The notes below the pieces were generated by a model. It did not search any database, had not been told where the DNA came from, and worked only from the letters and a program-made list of their open reading frames with translations. This document shows positions 1 to 11,100 of a stretch of DNA of 40,000 bases, piece after piece; position 1 is the first letter of the stretch, and the number at the start of each line of letters is the position of its first letter. Origin of the DNA: Tubiluchus corallicola (Eukaryota; Priapulida; Priapulimorpha; Priapulimorphida; Tubiluchidae); assembly GCA_030141605.1 (NCBI GenBank), contig JAQGDQ010000363.1, forward strand, positions 122,501 to 162,500, given 5' to 3'. The position numbers and the translations under genes were made by a program.

Positions 1-74
1 CGATTGGCTGATCATTAATTTGGCCAATCAATAGCTAGTTGGTTTCGCCAGAGAGTATGGAGGTGGATGAATAA

Positions 75-365
75 GAGAACTGCTTGGTTGATTGATTGTT
101 TGCTTGGTTGGTTTCTTGCTTGCTTTGTTATTTGGTTGGTTGGTGGGTTTGTTGGTTGGTTGAGCATTGGCTGGCTGGTTGATTAGTTGCTCAGTTGATT
201 GGTTGGTTAACTGGTTGGTTTTTTGGTTGGCTGGTTAATTGGGTGGGTGGGTCGTGGCTTGTTTGATTAGTTGGTTGGTTGTTTGGTTTACTGGTTGGTT
301 GATTGATTGATTGGTTGGTTGGTTGGTCAATTGGTTTGTTGATTGGTTGATTGTGTGGTTGCCTA
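75..365. repeat. TTGG/TTGA imperfect tetranucleotide tract
   Basis: This is degenerate low-complexity sequence built from GGTT, GATT and TGCT tetramers. It reads on the other strand as a spurious Gln/Asn/Pro-rich open frame, which is a repeat artefact and not a gene. Confidence 0.85.
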
Positions 366-1422
366 TTTGATGGTTGAGAAATATTCAAAAGAAGTTTCAG
401 TGAAACCCACCTCCTTCAGCAACTTCTGACACGTCAATTTCCAAAGATGAAGCCATGTAGCCTAATACTGAGAAAATTACAAAACCCGCGTAAATACTGG
501 TACAGCTATTAATGATACAGATTATCCAGGAATCCCTGTAAAAAACAAGCCATGTAAACTAAAAGTTAAAGCCTCGGTTTTAACAATGGGAACAGATGCG
601 TAGATTTAACAGCAATTCTGGTTGGCTGTGCAGTAAAAATTACAAAGTGGTTTTACTTTTCAGGTTAATTAAAACTGTCTCGCTTCCTGCATCTTCAGAT
701 AATGTATTTAAGATCATTGCAGCAGATTTTTAGCATGCCGGCTGTTAAACTGATCACATTGTTCCCAAAAAAAAGATGATTTGGAATCAACCCACACGCT
801 ACACGTGTATGATGGTAGCGCCCCATTACAGAAAATGTGAGAAATGTAGGATGATGCCATTTTAAGAGTAAACAAGGAGTTATTTATTTACTAATTAGTT
901 TGCAGATAGCGTCACTAGTTCTGTGAACAAACGTGCTTACGCTTTTGCTAGGATGCAGTATGGTAGATATATAGGTACTCTAGAGCGTCACAGATAGAGG
1001 CGCCATCTGAGGTAATAATGGTTACTTAAAAAGAAAACAAAATGGCGCATTGGTTCATGGCAGGCTCTTAACACTACAAAGGTTATTATACCGGTAACAG
1101 TTGTTATCGTGCTTGTTATAACTTCCCAGGGCGATGAGGGCGCTAGTCGCAATGGCGTAGGAGAAGAAAATCTGAGATCCGGCCTCCATCCATACCTAAG
1201 AAAGTAAAAACAAACACAGCGTCACAATAAACAGTCCCAGAGTAAGTAAATAGACGCTATAATTAAGAGCATCATGGTGTGGGGTCAGCAGACTTACCCA
1301 GTCAAAATGTAATACGGGTTTGCCCCAAGTTGCTGTTGAACTAGTTAATGTTGAACAAATTTTTATTTTAAACCTTATAGTTTTCAATACATAACTATAG
1401 TATTTAGCAATACTGAATACTC

Positions 1423-1475
1423 CAGTGGGATTCGAGCCAAAGTCCTTCTGGTTTGCCAGGTAACTATGCTAGGCA
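1423..1475 (-). mobile_element. tRNA-like SINE fragment
   Basis: On the minus strand TAGCATAGTTACC resembles an A box. About 35 bases later GGCTCGAATCCC resembles a polymerase III B box (GGTTCGANTCC). A cloverleaf cannot be completed, so this is a tRNA-derived SINE piece or tRNA pseudogene rather than a working tRNA. Confidence 0.4.
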
Positions 1476-1574
1476 TTGATTGACTGACTAACTGATTTTA
1501 CTATTGTGTTTTTTAACATTCAACATAAACGAAGGCAAGTAAATAAGTGAGTAGTCACAGCGTTTGCTTGACTG

Positions 1575-1625
1575 TGCAGCTGAGCAATATTGGCATTGTT
1601 AGTAAATGGATGGGTGACCACTAAA
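1575..1625 (+). mobile_element. 5S rRNA-like internal-promoter fragment (5S-derived SINE or pseudogene)
   Basis: GGCATTGTTAGT followed by TGGATGGGTGACC resembles the box C region of 5S rRNA (GGCCTGGTTAGTACTTGGATGGGTGACC in families I know). The similarity stops soon after GACC and the 5' half of a 5S gene is not seen. A 5S-derived SINE head or a 5S pseudogene fits better than a functional gene. Confidence 0.5.
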
Positions 1626-2020
1626 AAAACTTGTTTGGGGAAGTCGCATCTCTGATGCAGTCTGGTTACTTATCTATCTGGCTAGTGCCTCATCGACAGA
1701 AGATATACAATACGCTTTTCTGATTCATAAGTTCAGACATACATTTCAACTTACATGATTATCTTTGATAATGAGCTAGATATTGGTCTTGCCACAACAA
1801 TTCAGCCTTACAATGATCTGCTAATATGTTTTTCAGTTATTGCTGAAATTTCACTGTAGCAAATTCTTATGAATTGTAGACTCAGCAAGCAGATTGTCAT
1901 TGAGTCATGCTTGTAAAACAACTTGTAACTTAGCAATTTTTAATATTATTGTAAAAATAGTAATAAACTTTTGAAATACCCTGTACATTGTAGCTGTTGC
2001 TGTACCTAACCTGCACTCAC

Positions 2021-2155
2021 CTCAGCATCGCCAAGTCTTGCGAAATCTGGCCGCAAGTAAAATATGATTCCCTTTGCTGCTCCCTCCAGGGTGGCTCCAC
2101 GAATCAACAGTATTGTCAGCATGACGTAGGGAAAGGTGGCCGTGAAGTATACGAC
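2021..2155 (-). CDS. SLC6 exon: TM5 and following loop (residues 247-291)
   Basis: The acceptor is TTTTGCAG|GTC and the donor GCTGAG|GTGAGT. The exon encodes [20 protein letters not shown], then [16 protein letters not shown] and DFARLGDAE. The family continues here with V-W-x-D-A-x-x-Q-I-F-(F/Y)-S at the start of TM6. I searched 1-2020 on the minus strand for that motif and did not find it, so the next exon is probably off the left edge. Confidence 0.92.
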
Positions 2156-5100
2156 CTGCAAAATTGAAATAAGCATGTTCAGCATGCACTAGATCTAGTG
2201 AGGAATTGACAAAGTGGTCATCAAGTTGAACACTGGGCTGGTCAAGTGTCCACTTCTGACTGACCACACCTGCTTAAGGTCGACAAAATTAGCTGCCGTT
2301 CAGGTGAAAGAATATTAATTCTTGGCTTTGATTAAAACATAAAGACATAGTTACACTTAAAAATTACTAACATTAGCAATTCTGTGTGTTATATTTTACC
2401 TTCTCTTCTTATTCCTTCACCCGAAAACAAACTAAAGTGGTAGTCTAAAACATCACGAGCTTCGTTTTTTCTTTTTTTTCAATCATGCAATTTTATTTGT
2501 CAGTTCTTTTCTTTAAGTTCATACCTTTATCCCAACATTGACTATACATACACTTAAATCATTTTTTTCTGAGAGCTAATACAAACAGATGAATAGATGC
2601 TATACAGACAGACAGATAGACGGGCAGAGGAACGGTCGGACAGTTCACACCCTTGTTGCAACATTGATCATACATGTGGTTAAACTCATTCTTGTATTGA
2701 GAGCAACCAAAAACAGGTGAACAGATGCTGTACAGACATACATACATACATACATACATACATACATACATACATACATACATACATACATACATACATA
2801 CATACATACATACATACATACATACATACATACATACATACATACATACATACATACATACATACATACATACATACATACAGACTGACTGACTGACGAC
2901 AAGCGACAGACAAGTAGATAGACAGACAGACAGACAGACAGAGACAGACAGACAGACAAGTAGATAGGCAAACAGACAGACAAGCGACAGACAAGTAGAT
3001 AGACAAACAGACAGACAGACAAGTAGAGAGACAGACAGAGAGACAGACAGACAATATCCAATGTTAAGCATAAAATGAACATGAAAATTACTTTTCCACT
3101 GGATTTGACGCTCTTCCACACAACGAAGTAGATAATAATCCATGATAAAAGCAGCGTGAGAGCAAGCTGCCAGTTTAGGACACCAGGATCTCCAACACCA
3201 GATGATCTCTGCAAGATCTTCAAACTAAAAATGAACATTAAAAACTTGTTTAAACATTATTTTAGGTAAAGCTACACAATTGGTGGAATTATTATTCCAA
3301 AAATTTATTTGTTCTCAATTATAATAAACATAATAGTAAATTTAAATAGTGAAAATTAGAAAGACACTTCTCTACATTTGTACAATATCTTAATATTGGG
3401 AGAAAAAATATATAAAACAAAGAGAGCAGGCGTACTCTGCCACTGTACTTAATAAAGCAGAATAAACCCAAATAACATGAAATAACTTTGAAGATAGAAC
3501 AGTGGATGGAAAAAGCGAACGTGCGGCATGTGAAAACTTCTGCGTAATACTATAAATCGTAATAAAATAGATGTGAATAGAATATGTAAATCATATCATC
3601 ACTACAGCTAGGAAGTTAACATTCAGACTGGATGGTGACATAAAATGTGACTTCGAGATGGGATCGTGACAAAATGTGACTTTGAGATGGGATGGTGACA
3701 TATAAATGTGACTTCGAGACGGGATGGTGACATATAAATGTGACTTCGAGACGGGATGGTGATTTAAAAAGGTGACCTATCTTTGGTTGAATATAGCTGA
3801 AAAATGTGATCTCGAGACGACATGGTGACAACGGAATCTGACTTAGAAATGGATACTGGCAAAGAAATCTGAGTGTGACCTTGAGAGCGGATTGAATGTG
3901 AAATGTGGCCTGAAGATCGCGGGTTAAAAATTAAGTGAACGTCGCCATCTTGAATTTAAGATGGCAAATCGAAAATCCGACTGAGTAATCCATGCAGAAT
4001 TCATTCTAGTATATTTTTATAAAATTTTATAACTATTTATTGTGAATTAGCGACAAGCAGAACGTTAATCATGCTCACCGCGAGGCGTCTTAGTTCAAAA
4101 TTTGTGTTACATAAATAAACTTTACCCTATTTTCCTTTTTATAATCATGGTTAAAAAAAGATGTCAGTGGGGCTTATGTAACTCGAACAGTCGATATAAG
4201 GATCGTCTACGGATGGAACAAACAAATTTACCACATTTTCGCGGCCTAACAAAAAATTTGAATAATTTTTCAATTTTTACAAGCATCTGAAAATCCAGCT
4301 AGGCACAGACACGCATTTCCAATATTGCTTTGAAATTTTACTAGACAAAACAATAAAATTCTGGTTTTGTTGCTGTTAATTTTAAATAAATGTTTAGTAC
4401 GAATTTTTGCCGATAGATGTCACAATTCTCACTTGTTGGCTCGGCTTCCGTAGCAACTTTGTAACAACACAGCAAATAAGTTACTCGATGCAACTAGCAC
4501 AACACAAGTTGTTGTTTTAGAAGTTTATTGCTCATATATACATTAGGTAACACTGAGTTTATTGGGGAGAGTTGGGGTAGATCCTTGCTTCTTCAGTCAA
4601 GCAAATGTTGCCTCAGCAAGGGCTTATCCTTTCAACGATCAGCCCTTCACTGTTGTAAGTCACAAGGTGCATCGGGCCAGCTGTGAACTGGAGACCCACA
4701 GAATAGGTAATAGAGGGTAAGCTATGATCTACACTGTGATGAACCCAGCTGTAACTGTGCATGCGCCCGTTTGCGAGACGGGAGCGACAGGTTGATCCGA
4801 TCTCCGAACTCGACCTTTTGATGTTTTAAACATAAATTAAGTTTCAGCCCAAACAATAGCGCCCCTCGACGGCGTTTACTTTTGAATGAAAGAGAAAGGA
4901 ACGATGTGTAGCATCCGATTACCGAAGCCAGAATTTATTCCTTTTATCAGTCTATAACTCACAGGCGGCATAAACTGGGCATAATTCCGGTGGAATTCTC
5001 CCTCAGCTTCTGTACGGAAATAATTCTCAAGACAAAACTGAAATTCAAGCAGCGCAGGTAACTAACTGATTTTTTAAACATGTTTCTTTACAGCCATAGA

Positions 5101-8100
5101 TTCAGAGGGCACGCGTAATGGGTAAAATCACACAAGTTGGCACAAAATATTAAGCAATTTTTAGTTTAATCAATATTGACCTTATTTTGTTGCCCGCTAA
5201 TGAAACTACATGTATATTCTTTTCTCTGGATTATATAGCAAATGTCATAATTTTAAAAATTACTAATGTTTTCTAAATTAAACTGATAACATTAATGCCC
5301 ACCAGTGTCTAAAAATCTTTTTATCTATATTCGGTAAAGGATAGCAGACTAGGTGACTTTATAGTCTTTTCGCTATCCTTTCTCTAGTTCTAGATCTATC
5401 TATACATTTTAACCATTCTTCAAAACTTATTAGAGATTCGTTTATTAATCATGTTTTATTGTAGCATTATAAAGACATAAATAAATTAAAATTGAACTGA
5501 AATTGAATTGAATTGAATTAATAAGTTTCATGTTTTTAAATCGCTTAATTACGGCTACTTTGCAAATTGATTTGATCCGCCAACTTGGCGCTAGCATTTT
5601 TTCCACCTAGCAAAAAGGGTAAAGCATGTATACCCTGAAATTCTCGCATAACGCAGTCTATCTTCAAAGACAAAAACTGTCTCATTTTGTGAAGTGTGGT
5701 TTATATGCTTGCTTCAACACATATGGAGAAGTTCTGAGGGTAATTGCTAAGACATTAGAATACAAATAAAATACAGGTGAGCTTTATTTTTATAAATCAT
5801 TAATAACACTATACATTGCTCTCTCAGTTTAAGTCACATGCTTACAAAGCCAACTGACCAGGTAAGTTTTTTCCATGAAGCAAGGAAGCCAGCAATTCAA
5901 TGATGGTAAATGTTATGCATACTAGTTCAAGGATGAAAGTTTAGACAGTATATAAAGAAATAGACTTATTTTATAGCTGAAATTTCTTGTGTGGGATTTT
6001 TAATGTTTTAACAAGAGAATGTAATAATATGACTAATGATCATAATTAAGAACTAATAAAAAATAAGATAAAGAAATCGTGAGCTTCACGACAACACATT
6101 AATCTGTTTAAACTATTGACACGTCTTGCAGAAATTGCTGGTAGAAAAAATGGACAAATGACAAACCTGATTTGTAGAATTTATACAACTGAAATAATTA
6201 TTGATTTTAAATTTATACAACGCTGGATTTCATTATCTGCATTCACACTAAACTCATATTAGCGAGGAAAGAAACGACTTACTCCCAGAATTCCGACGCT
6301 GAATCAACAAAAGTCTTGGCTTCTCTTAATTCTTGTCTTTCCTCCTTCGTCATATTTCCATAGAAATTTTTGGTTAATACGGCACAACTAAAAGAAAAAA
6401 GCTGATGAAGTTCTAAAAGAAGCAGTCAGATGAATCTCGACAGTTAAACGTTATGGAGTTGTGTTGCAAAGATTTTTGTTTCAAATCAAGTTTAGTTCTA
6501 ACTTCTTAACTTTCTTTCGGTTTAACTTTGTTTTAAAAATTTATTTAATAACAAAATTGAATGAATTCAGATCCGAATCCGCGAGCGTAACGCTGTCACG
6601 TGTTTACCCTGACTATTCCTGGTTGAGTATGGTAAACTGTGGTCAATATTTGTAGCTCAAGCATGATTGACCAGTATGTATGATGCTCGTGACTAATTTG
6701 AAATTTCATGACTCTTCTTGAGTTGTATAATGTTACAACTGGAGAGACAAATCCATTTGCCCTAATTTTCACAATTTGGCTCCTGTTTCGGATCTGTAAG
6801 CAATCCGAGGCTTTTTTTACTTTTATCTACTTATTTTTCTGAGACCCCGCTCCAGGTACCAGACCCCGCTCCAGGTACCACACTCCGGTCCAGGTACCAG
6901 ACCCCACTCCAGGTACCAGACCCCACTCCAGGTACCAGACCCCACTCCAGGTACCAGACCCCGCTCCAGGTACATACTTTGCAAGCTTCGTGATTCTAGT
7001 CAGTACAGTTTTAGGGTAAGGCATTGTTATGCTTTCTGACTCCTATATCAGGGTCCTATTATCTCAGGCCCTTAAAAATTCTACGTACACATCTGCCTCA
7101 CAATACCCATAATACTTTGTACGCTTACACACTACGGCGGAAATTTGTTTATAGTTTTTTACACTTACACACTACACTACACTTACAACGGAGAAAGTAA
7201 GATCTTATCTTTTCTGCATTTTCAATATCGATGGTGGCTGTTTGCAATAAATTTGCAAAAATTGAAAATGAGTCAGATTAGTATTCCGTAATTGATAAAG
7301 TTTAATCTCAACGCCAACTGCCCAAATTACACTGTAAAAAGGTTCAAAAATAGAAACAATAATAGTAACATACTAAAAAATACAATTATACAAGATAATA
7401 CAATACAATGCAATACAACACAATACAATACAATTACAATACCATACAATACAATATAATACAATACAATACAACACAACACAACACAATACAACACAAT
7501 ACAATACAATACAATACAATACAATACAATACAATACAATACAATACAATACAATACAATACAATACAATACAATACAATACAATACAATACAATACAAT
7601 ACAATACAATACAATACAATACAATGGAATGCAATACAATACAATGCGAGCTAAAAGAAAAGTGATAGTTTACCTGTTTGTGTTCCATGGATTGTCACAG
7701 TGAGACCACGGCAACACATCTGTGAAACTGTAGAACATATACAAGAAGGCCCACGCCATGACTATAATATAGTAGAAATTGAGAAGACACACAATAGCTA
7801 CTGTGCCATATCCAATACCTGGAAAAAAACATGACAAACATAAGAAAACGTTTTATATTTTAAGTCTCATGGGAAACATAGTCAAAGATAAGCAACATTC
7901 TTAATTTTTATCTACGACACAAAGTGAGGACGGTGATGAACTGATTTACCAGCGGAATCATGCTTAAGCTAAGCAAAATTGTATGTGTATAACAAGATGA
8001 AACAATACTAGACATACATTTCCAGCGAATTGCGTTCTTGAGATGATTTTCTGGCATACTGCCGTGCTTATAAGTTTCAAAATTGTGTGTTTCTGTCAAC

Positions 8101-11100
8101 AACAGATGATAATCGCCAAGCTGAATCTAATGAATTGCGTTTTTTTAGAAATTCCCAGGGATGAGCATGCTTAAAATAGGAAAAATTGTGTGAATATGAC
8201 AACATGAAATAATAACCATTGTGCCATGTAGTGTATCACGTTCTTAAAATGATTTGTCAACATTAGCATGCTCAAAATACGCAAAATTGTGTGATTATGA
8301 CAACATAAAATGATAACCGTTGTGCCATATTCAGTGAATCATGTTGTTGAGGTGATTCGACAGCATTAGTAATCCCAAAATAAGCAAAATTGTATATTGA
8401 CAAAATGTATAGAAAACATTGTGGCCATTATATCTAAAATATTTCACTAAGAACAACAATGCTAATGTGGGTTAATTTAAGATATGCTTTAACGATTTTG
8501 GTTAATTACAGTTCACGATGTTAGAAACATTTCTACTGACTGCAAAATACTAGACAGGCAAAACAGCCTATTAAAGGAAGACCGGACGATTGTTTTAAAT
8601 CGTTTTAATTTAGTGTCCAAAATATACGTTTTCTTGTTTAAATAAAATTAACAATTGTTCCTTATGATTGAATGATTAACTTACAAAGTTATTTAACGGC
8701 AACCGAACACAGGTATTGCTTACGTCAGAAACTAACCACAGTTTGTGCAATAGCAGTCGTCTTCCCTTGTGCCGCTAGTTGTGCGTCAAGCACATTTGCA
8801 TAGGTGTTACAGTACTGTTTAAACGCATGATGTCAGAAACTAACAAAACAGCTCATGATCATGGTTATCACGGTACCGCCTTCTATTTGTCCTCTACGCG
8901 CACGTGACAAAAAAGCGCCGCTGCCAATCTTAGTAGATTCACTGAACCGCGCGTAGATTTGAAAGTTTAACGAAATTTGAATATTCGAGGTAATTATTAT
9001 TTAATCTAAGCTTTGATTTAAAAAAGCTATAGTAGTTTTCAATATTATAGAGCATTCTGAATTCGTGCTTACGCAATCATCCGGTTTTCCTTTAAATGAC
9101 CGATAACCAATAACTACAACATCGTTATCTCATTTAAAACAAATGATTACGTAAAAGTTAGAACGATATGCCGATAACATGTTCTTTCTAGCTGTACTGA
9201 CTCTGTTGTAATTCTGCACAACGAAAATCGAAAACAAACCTTTAAATAAAGGACACATTTTCCATACTGTTACACAACCTTCGCTGGTGAATTGCCCCAT
9301 GGCGACTTCCAGGAAAAATACAGGAAAGCCTGCTCCAAGTGCACATATCAAATAAGGTATGAGAAAAGCACCTGTTAAACACAATAGTAATTGTAGGTAG
9401 GTAGATGCACAGTAAAAAGCAATTAAAGATATGCTTTAATAATCAGCTCCTATGACATTTTAACAAAGTCATTTTATGTTTAAGTTTTATGAAATTTTAT
9501 ATGTAAATGTTACTAAAAGAACATATGTACGGTTAACACACATCAAATTTCAATTTGCTGTTATTACTGCGCAATAATTCTCTATGCTTGGTGATTTCTT
9601 ACTCCGTATGTTGTGTTTTGTGTTGTTGTATTGTAAATGCCACACCAAAATACATAAATATATGCAAACACAAGAACGGAAAGTCACTGTAAATGATTGT
9701 TTTATTTTGACACTAATAAATGTAGAAAAGTCTTGACAATATCTAATATCGTAAGTTATAAAGCTCTGTGACGTTTGATGTAAAATAAACAGAAAAATTT
9801 TACACAGGTGATTTAATCAGCTTTATCAAGTGCCTCATAGAAAGAAAAAACACTTTCCAAATCACTGTAATAATAAGTTATAAAAGTAAACAAATTAGGC
9901 CGTACATGACAGACATTTACGTCATGAAATCAACAAAAAATAGAGATTTTTGAAAGACACCTTCCCCTACAATCAAGGCCATAAGAAATGCCCGATTATG
10001 ATCTTTTGGGGGCCCATAGGGTAATGAAACTATGGGTACTCTCAGACGGACCCCACTCTCTAACTCGCCCGCCTCTCATTAGTATACGGGCCGATTTTTC
10101 CAGGCGTGGGCTGGGCCACTTTTGTCCGAAAAATACAGGGCTAACCAAGAGAGAAAGTCCCGAGTCGGCAATTGCCTCATCCCACCCCATGACTAAAAAA
10201 ATTACCCGAATTTTGGGCACTTCATTTGGACACAGACAAATTTGGAGATTTGCTTTTATGAAAAAGATTATTTTCTTTTTCCATCATTTGGCCGGTGTCT
10301 GAAAAATTTGGTGATTATCCGAATCCGGGGACTGCAACCCCTCAACTCGTACGCCTATGTCGCCCCTTCTTGAATATTCTTTTACTCATCATTAACTTGA
10401 AGTAAACTTATTGCAAATTCCCTAAACATAGAATAGCTATCTTTTGTTTGTCAATCTGTAAGGTATGCCACTATTTTACTATTTATTGCAAAGCAAATTA
10501 GCACATATTTCAACATAAGCACAGAGAAAAATCAGATTTTTTTACCACTGTTAGGAAAACTTGAGGGGACCCTAGGCTGGAGCCTATACTAGCATATAGG
10601 ATAATCTAGTCCTGTTTAGGTTTTAGGATTTTCATGAGGATACATACTAGTTTGAGATATGAAGACTAATTCATTTTTTATAGAAATTACAAAAATACCT
10701 CAATTATAAAAGAAACTCATTTTATTAACACAAATCTACAAACTTTGCACATAAAACAGTTTGCACATTCAGAAATGCAAAGTTTGAAACTAAAGAGCAA
10801 CAGCGTTTAACCCTCTCCAAGCGAACGACACAATAAATTTACCAAATTTCAAACAAATTGTAATTGAGTTAAAGCATTGATTAAATTTCAGGCGCCCGAC
10901 ACATGCTGGCAACATCTACTTAGAGTTCAGAAGTAAGTAAGTAAGTTTATTAGTTTATCACCATTTTTAAAATAGCAAAATACGTAACTAAGAGATTTAT
11001 AAATCTGTACGACATACAGTATTACAAAGTGCAAACGTAATTATTGATTAGTGGTGAAAGGGTTGTGAAAGAACTATAAGTTATCCAGGTCAGCCACCCT

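Larger units (their letters stand above)
1..2020 (-). other. Downstream SLC6 intron sequence (partial), no exon found
   Basis: The donor at 2020 is strong (GTGAGT), so the transcript continues to the left. The interval holds a TTGG/TTGA-rich low-complexity tract (about 75-365), a tRNA-like SINE fragment (1423-1475) and a 5S-like fragment (about 1580-1620). No TM6 exon is recognised, so the intron is probably more than 2 kb long. Confidence 0.6.
2156..3091 (-). other. SLC6 intron filled with (CATA)n and (CAGA)n tetranucleotides
   Basis: This 936-bp intron has GT at 3091-3090 and AG at 2157-2156. More than 300 bp of it is a (CATA)n array followed by (CAGA)n/(GACT)n sequence, starting about 35 bp into the intron. 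The remaining part shows nothing else. Confidence 0.85.
3225..6282 (-). other. SLC6 intron with THAP relic, retroelement tail and 32-bp minisatellite
   Basis: This 3058-bp intron begins GTAAGT and ends TTTTTAG. It contains a + strand non-LTR-type 3' tail (about 5280-5521), a + strand THAP-like relic (about 4150-4290), a perfect inverted repeat with YY1-like arms (3944-3965), and a 32-bp minisatellite (about 3625-3840). No SLC6 exon is missing, because loop 2 joins directly to the TM4 exon in phase. Confidence 0.85.
6388..7673 (-). other. SLC6 intron with pentanucleotide array and 19-bp minisatellite
   Basis: The intron has GT/AG ends (GTAAAC ... TTTTAG). It contains the TACAA pentanucleotide array at about 7390-7650 and seven copies of a 19-bp GGTACC-containing unit at 6841-6974. 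The rest is AT-rich and featureless to inspection. Confidence 0.85.
7819..9239 (-). other. SLC6 intron carrying a 102-bp degenerate tandem repeat and a dispersed repeat
   Basis: The intron has GT/AG ends. About 7950-8450 is a degenerate tandem array. About 8576-9100 is copy 1 of a dispersed repeat that recurs at 17491 and 19777. The repeat stops about 140 bp from the TM2 exon. No further exon is required. Confidence 0.85.

Noticed and set aside
1196-1387. 63-codon minus-strand frame with a hydrophobic end, considered as the next SLC6 exon
   Set aside because: It lacks the expected V-W-x-D-A...Q-I-F TM6 motif and has no suitable in-phase acceptor.
2559-3238. Long minus-strand open frames rich in Cys/Met/Tyr/Val and Leu/Ser/Val
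   Set aside because: They are translations of the (CATA)n and (CAGA)n arrays. Only 3092-3224 within this stretch is a real exon.
4640-4900. GC-richer patch considered as a coding exon or RNA gene
   Set aside because: No long frame, splice pattern or RNA consensus could be supported.
7327-7688. Four overlapping open frames of 84-105 codons (Cys-Ile-Val-Leu-Tyr or Gln-Tyr-Asn-Thr-Ile)
   Set aside because: Pure pentanucleotide repeat read in different frames, with no start context or homology.
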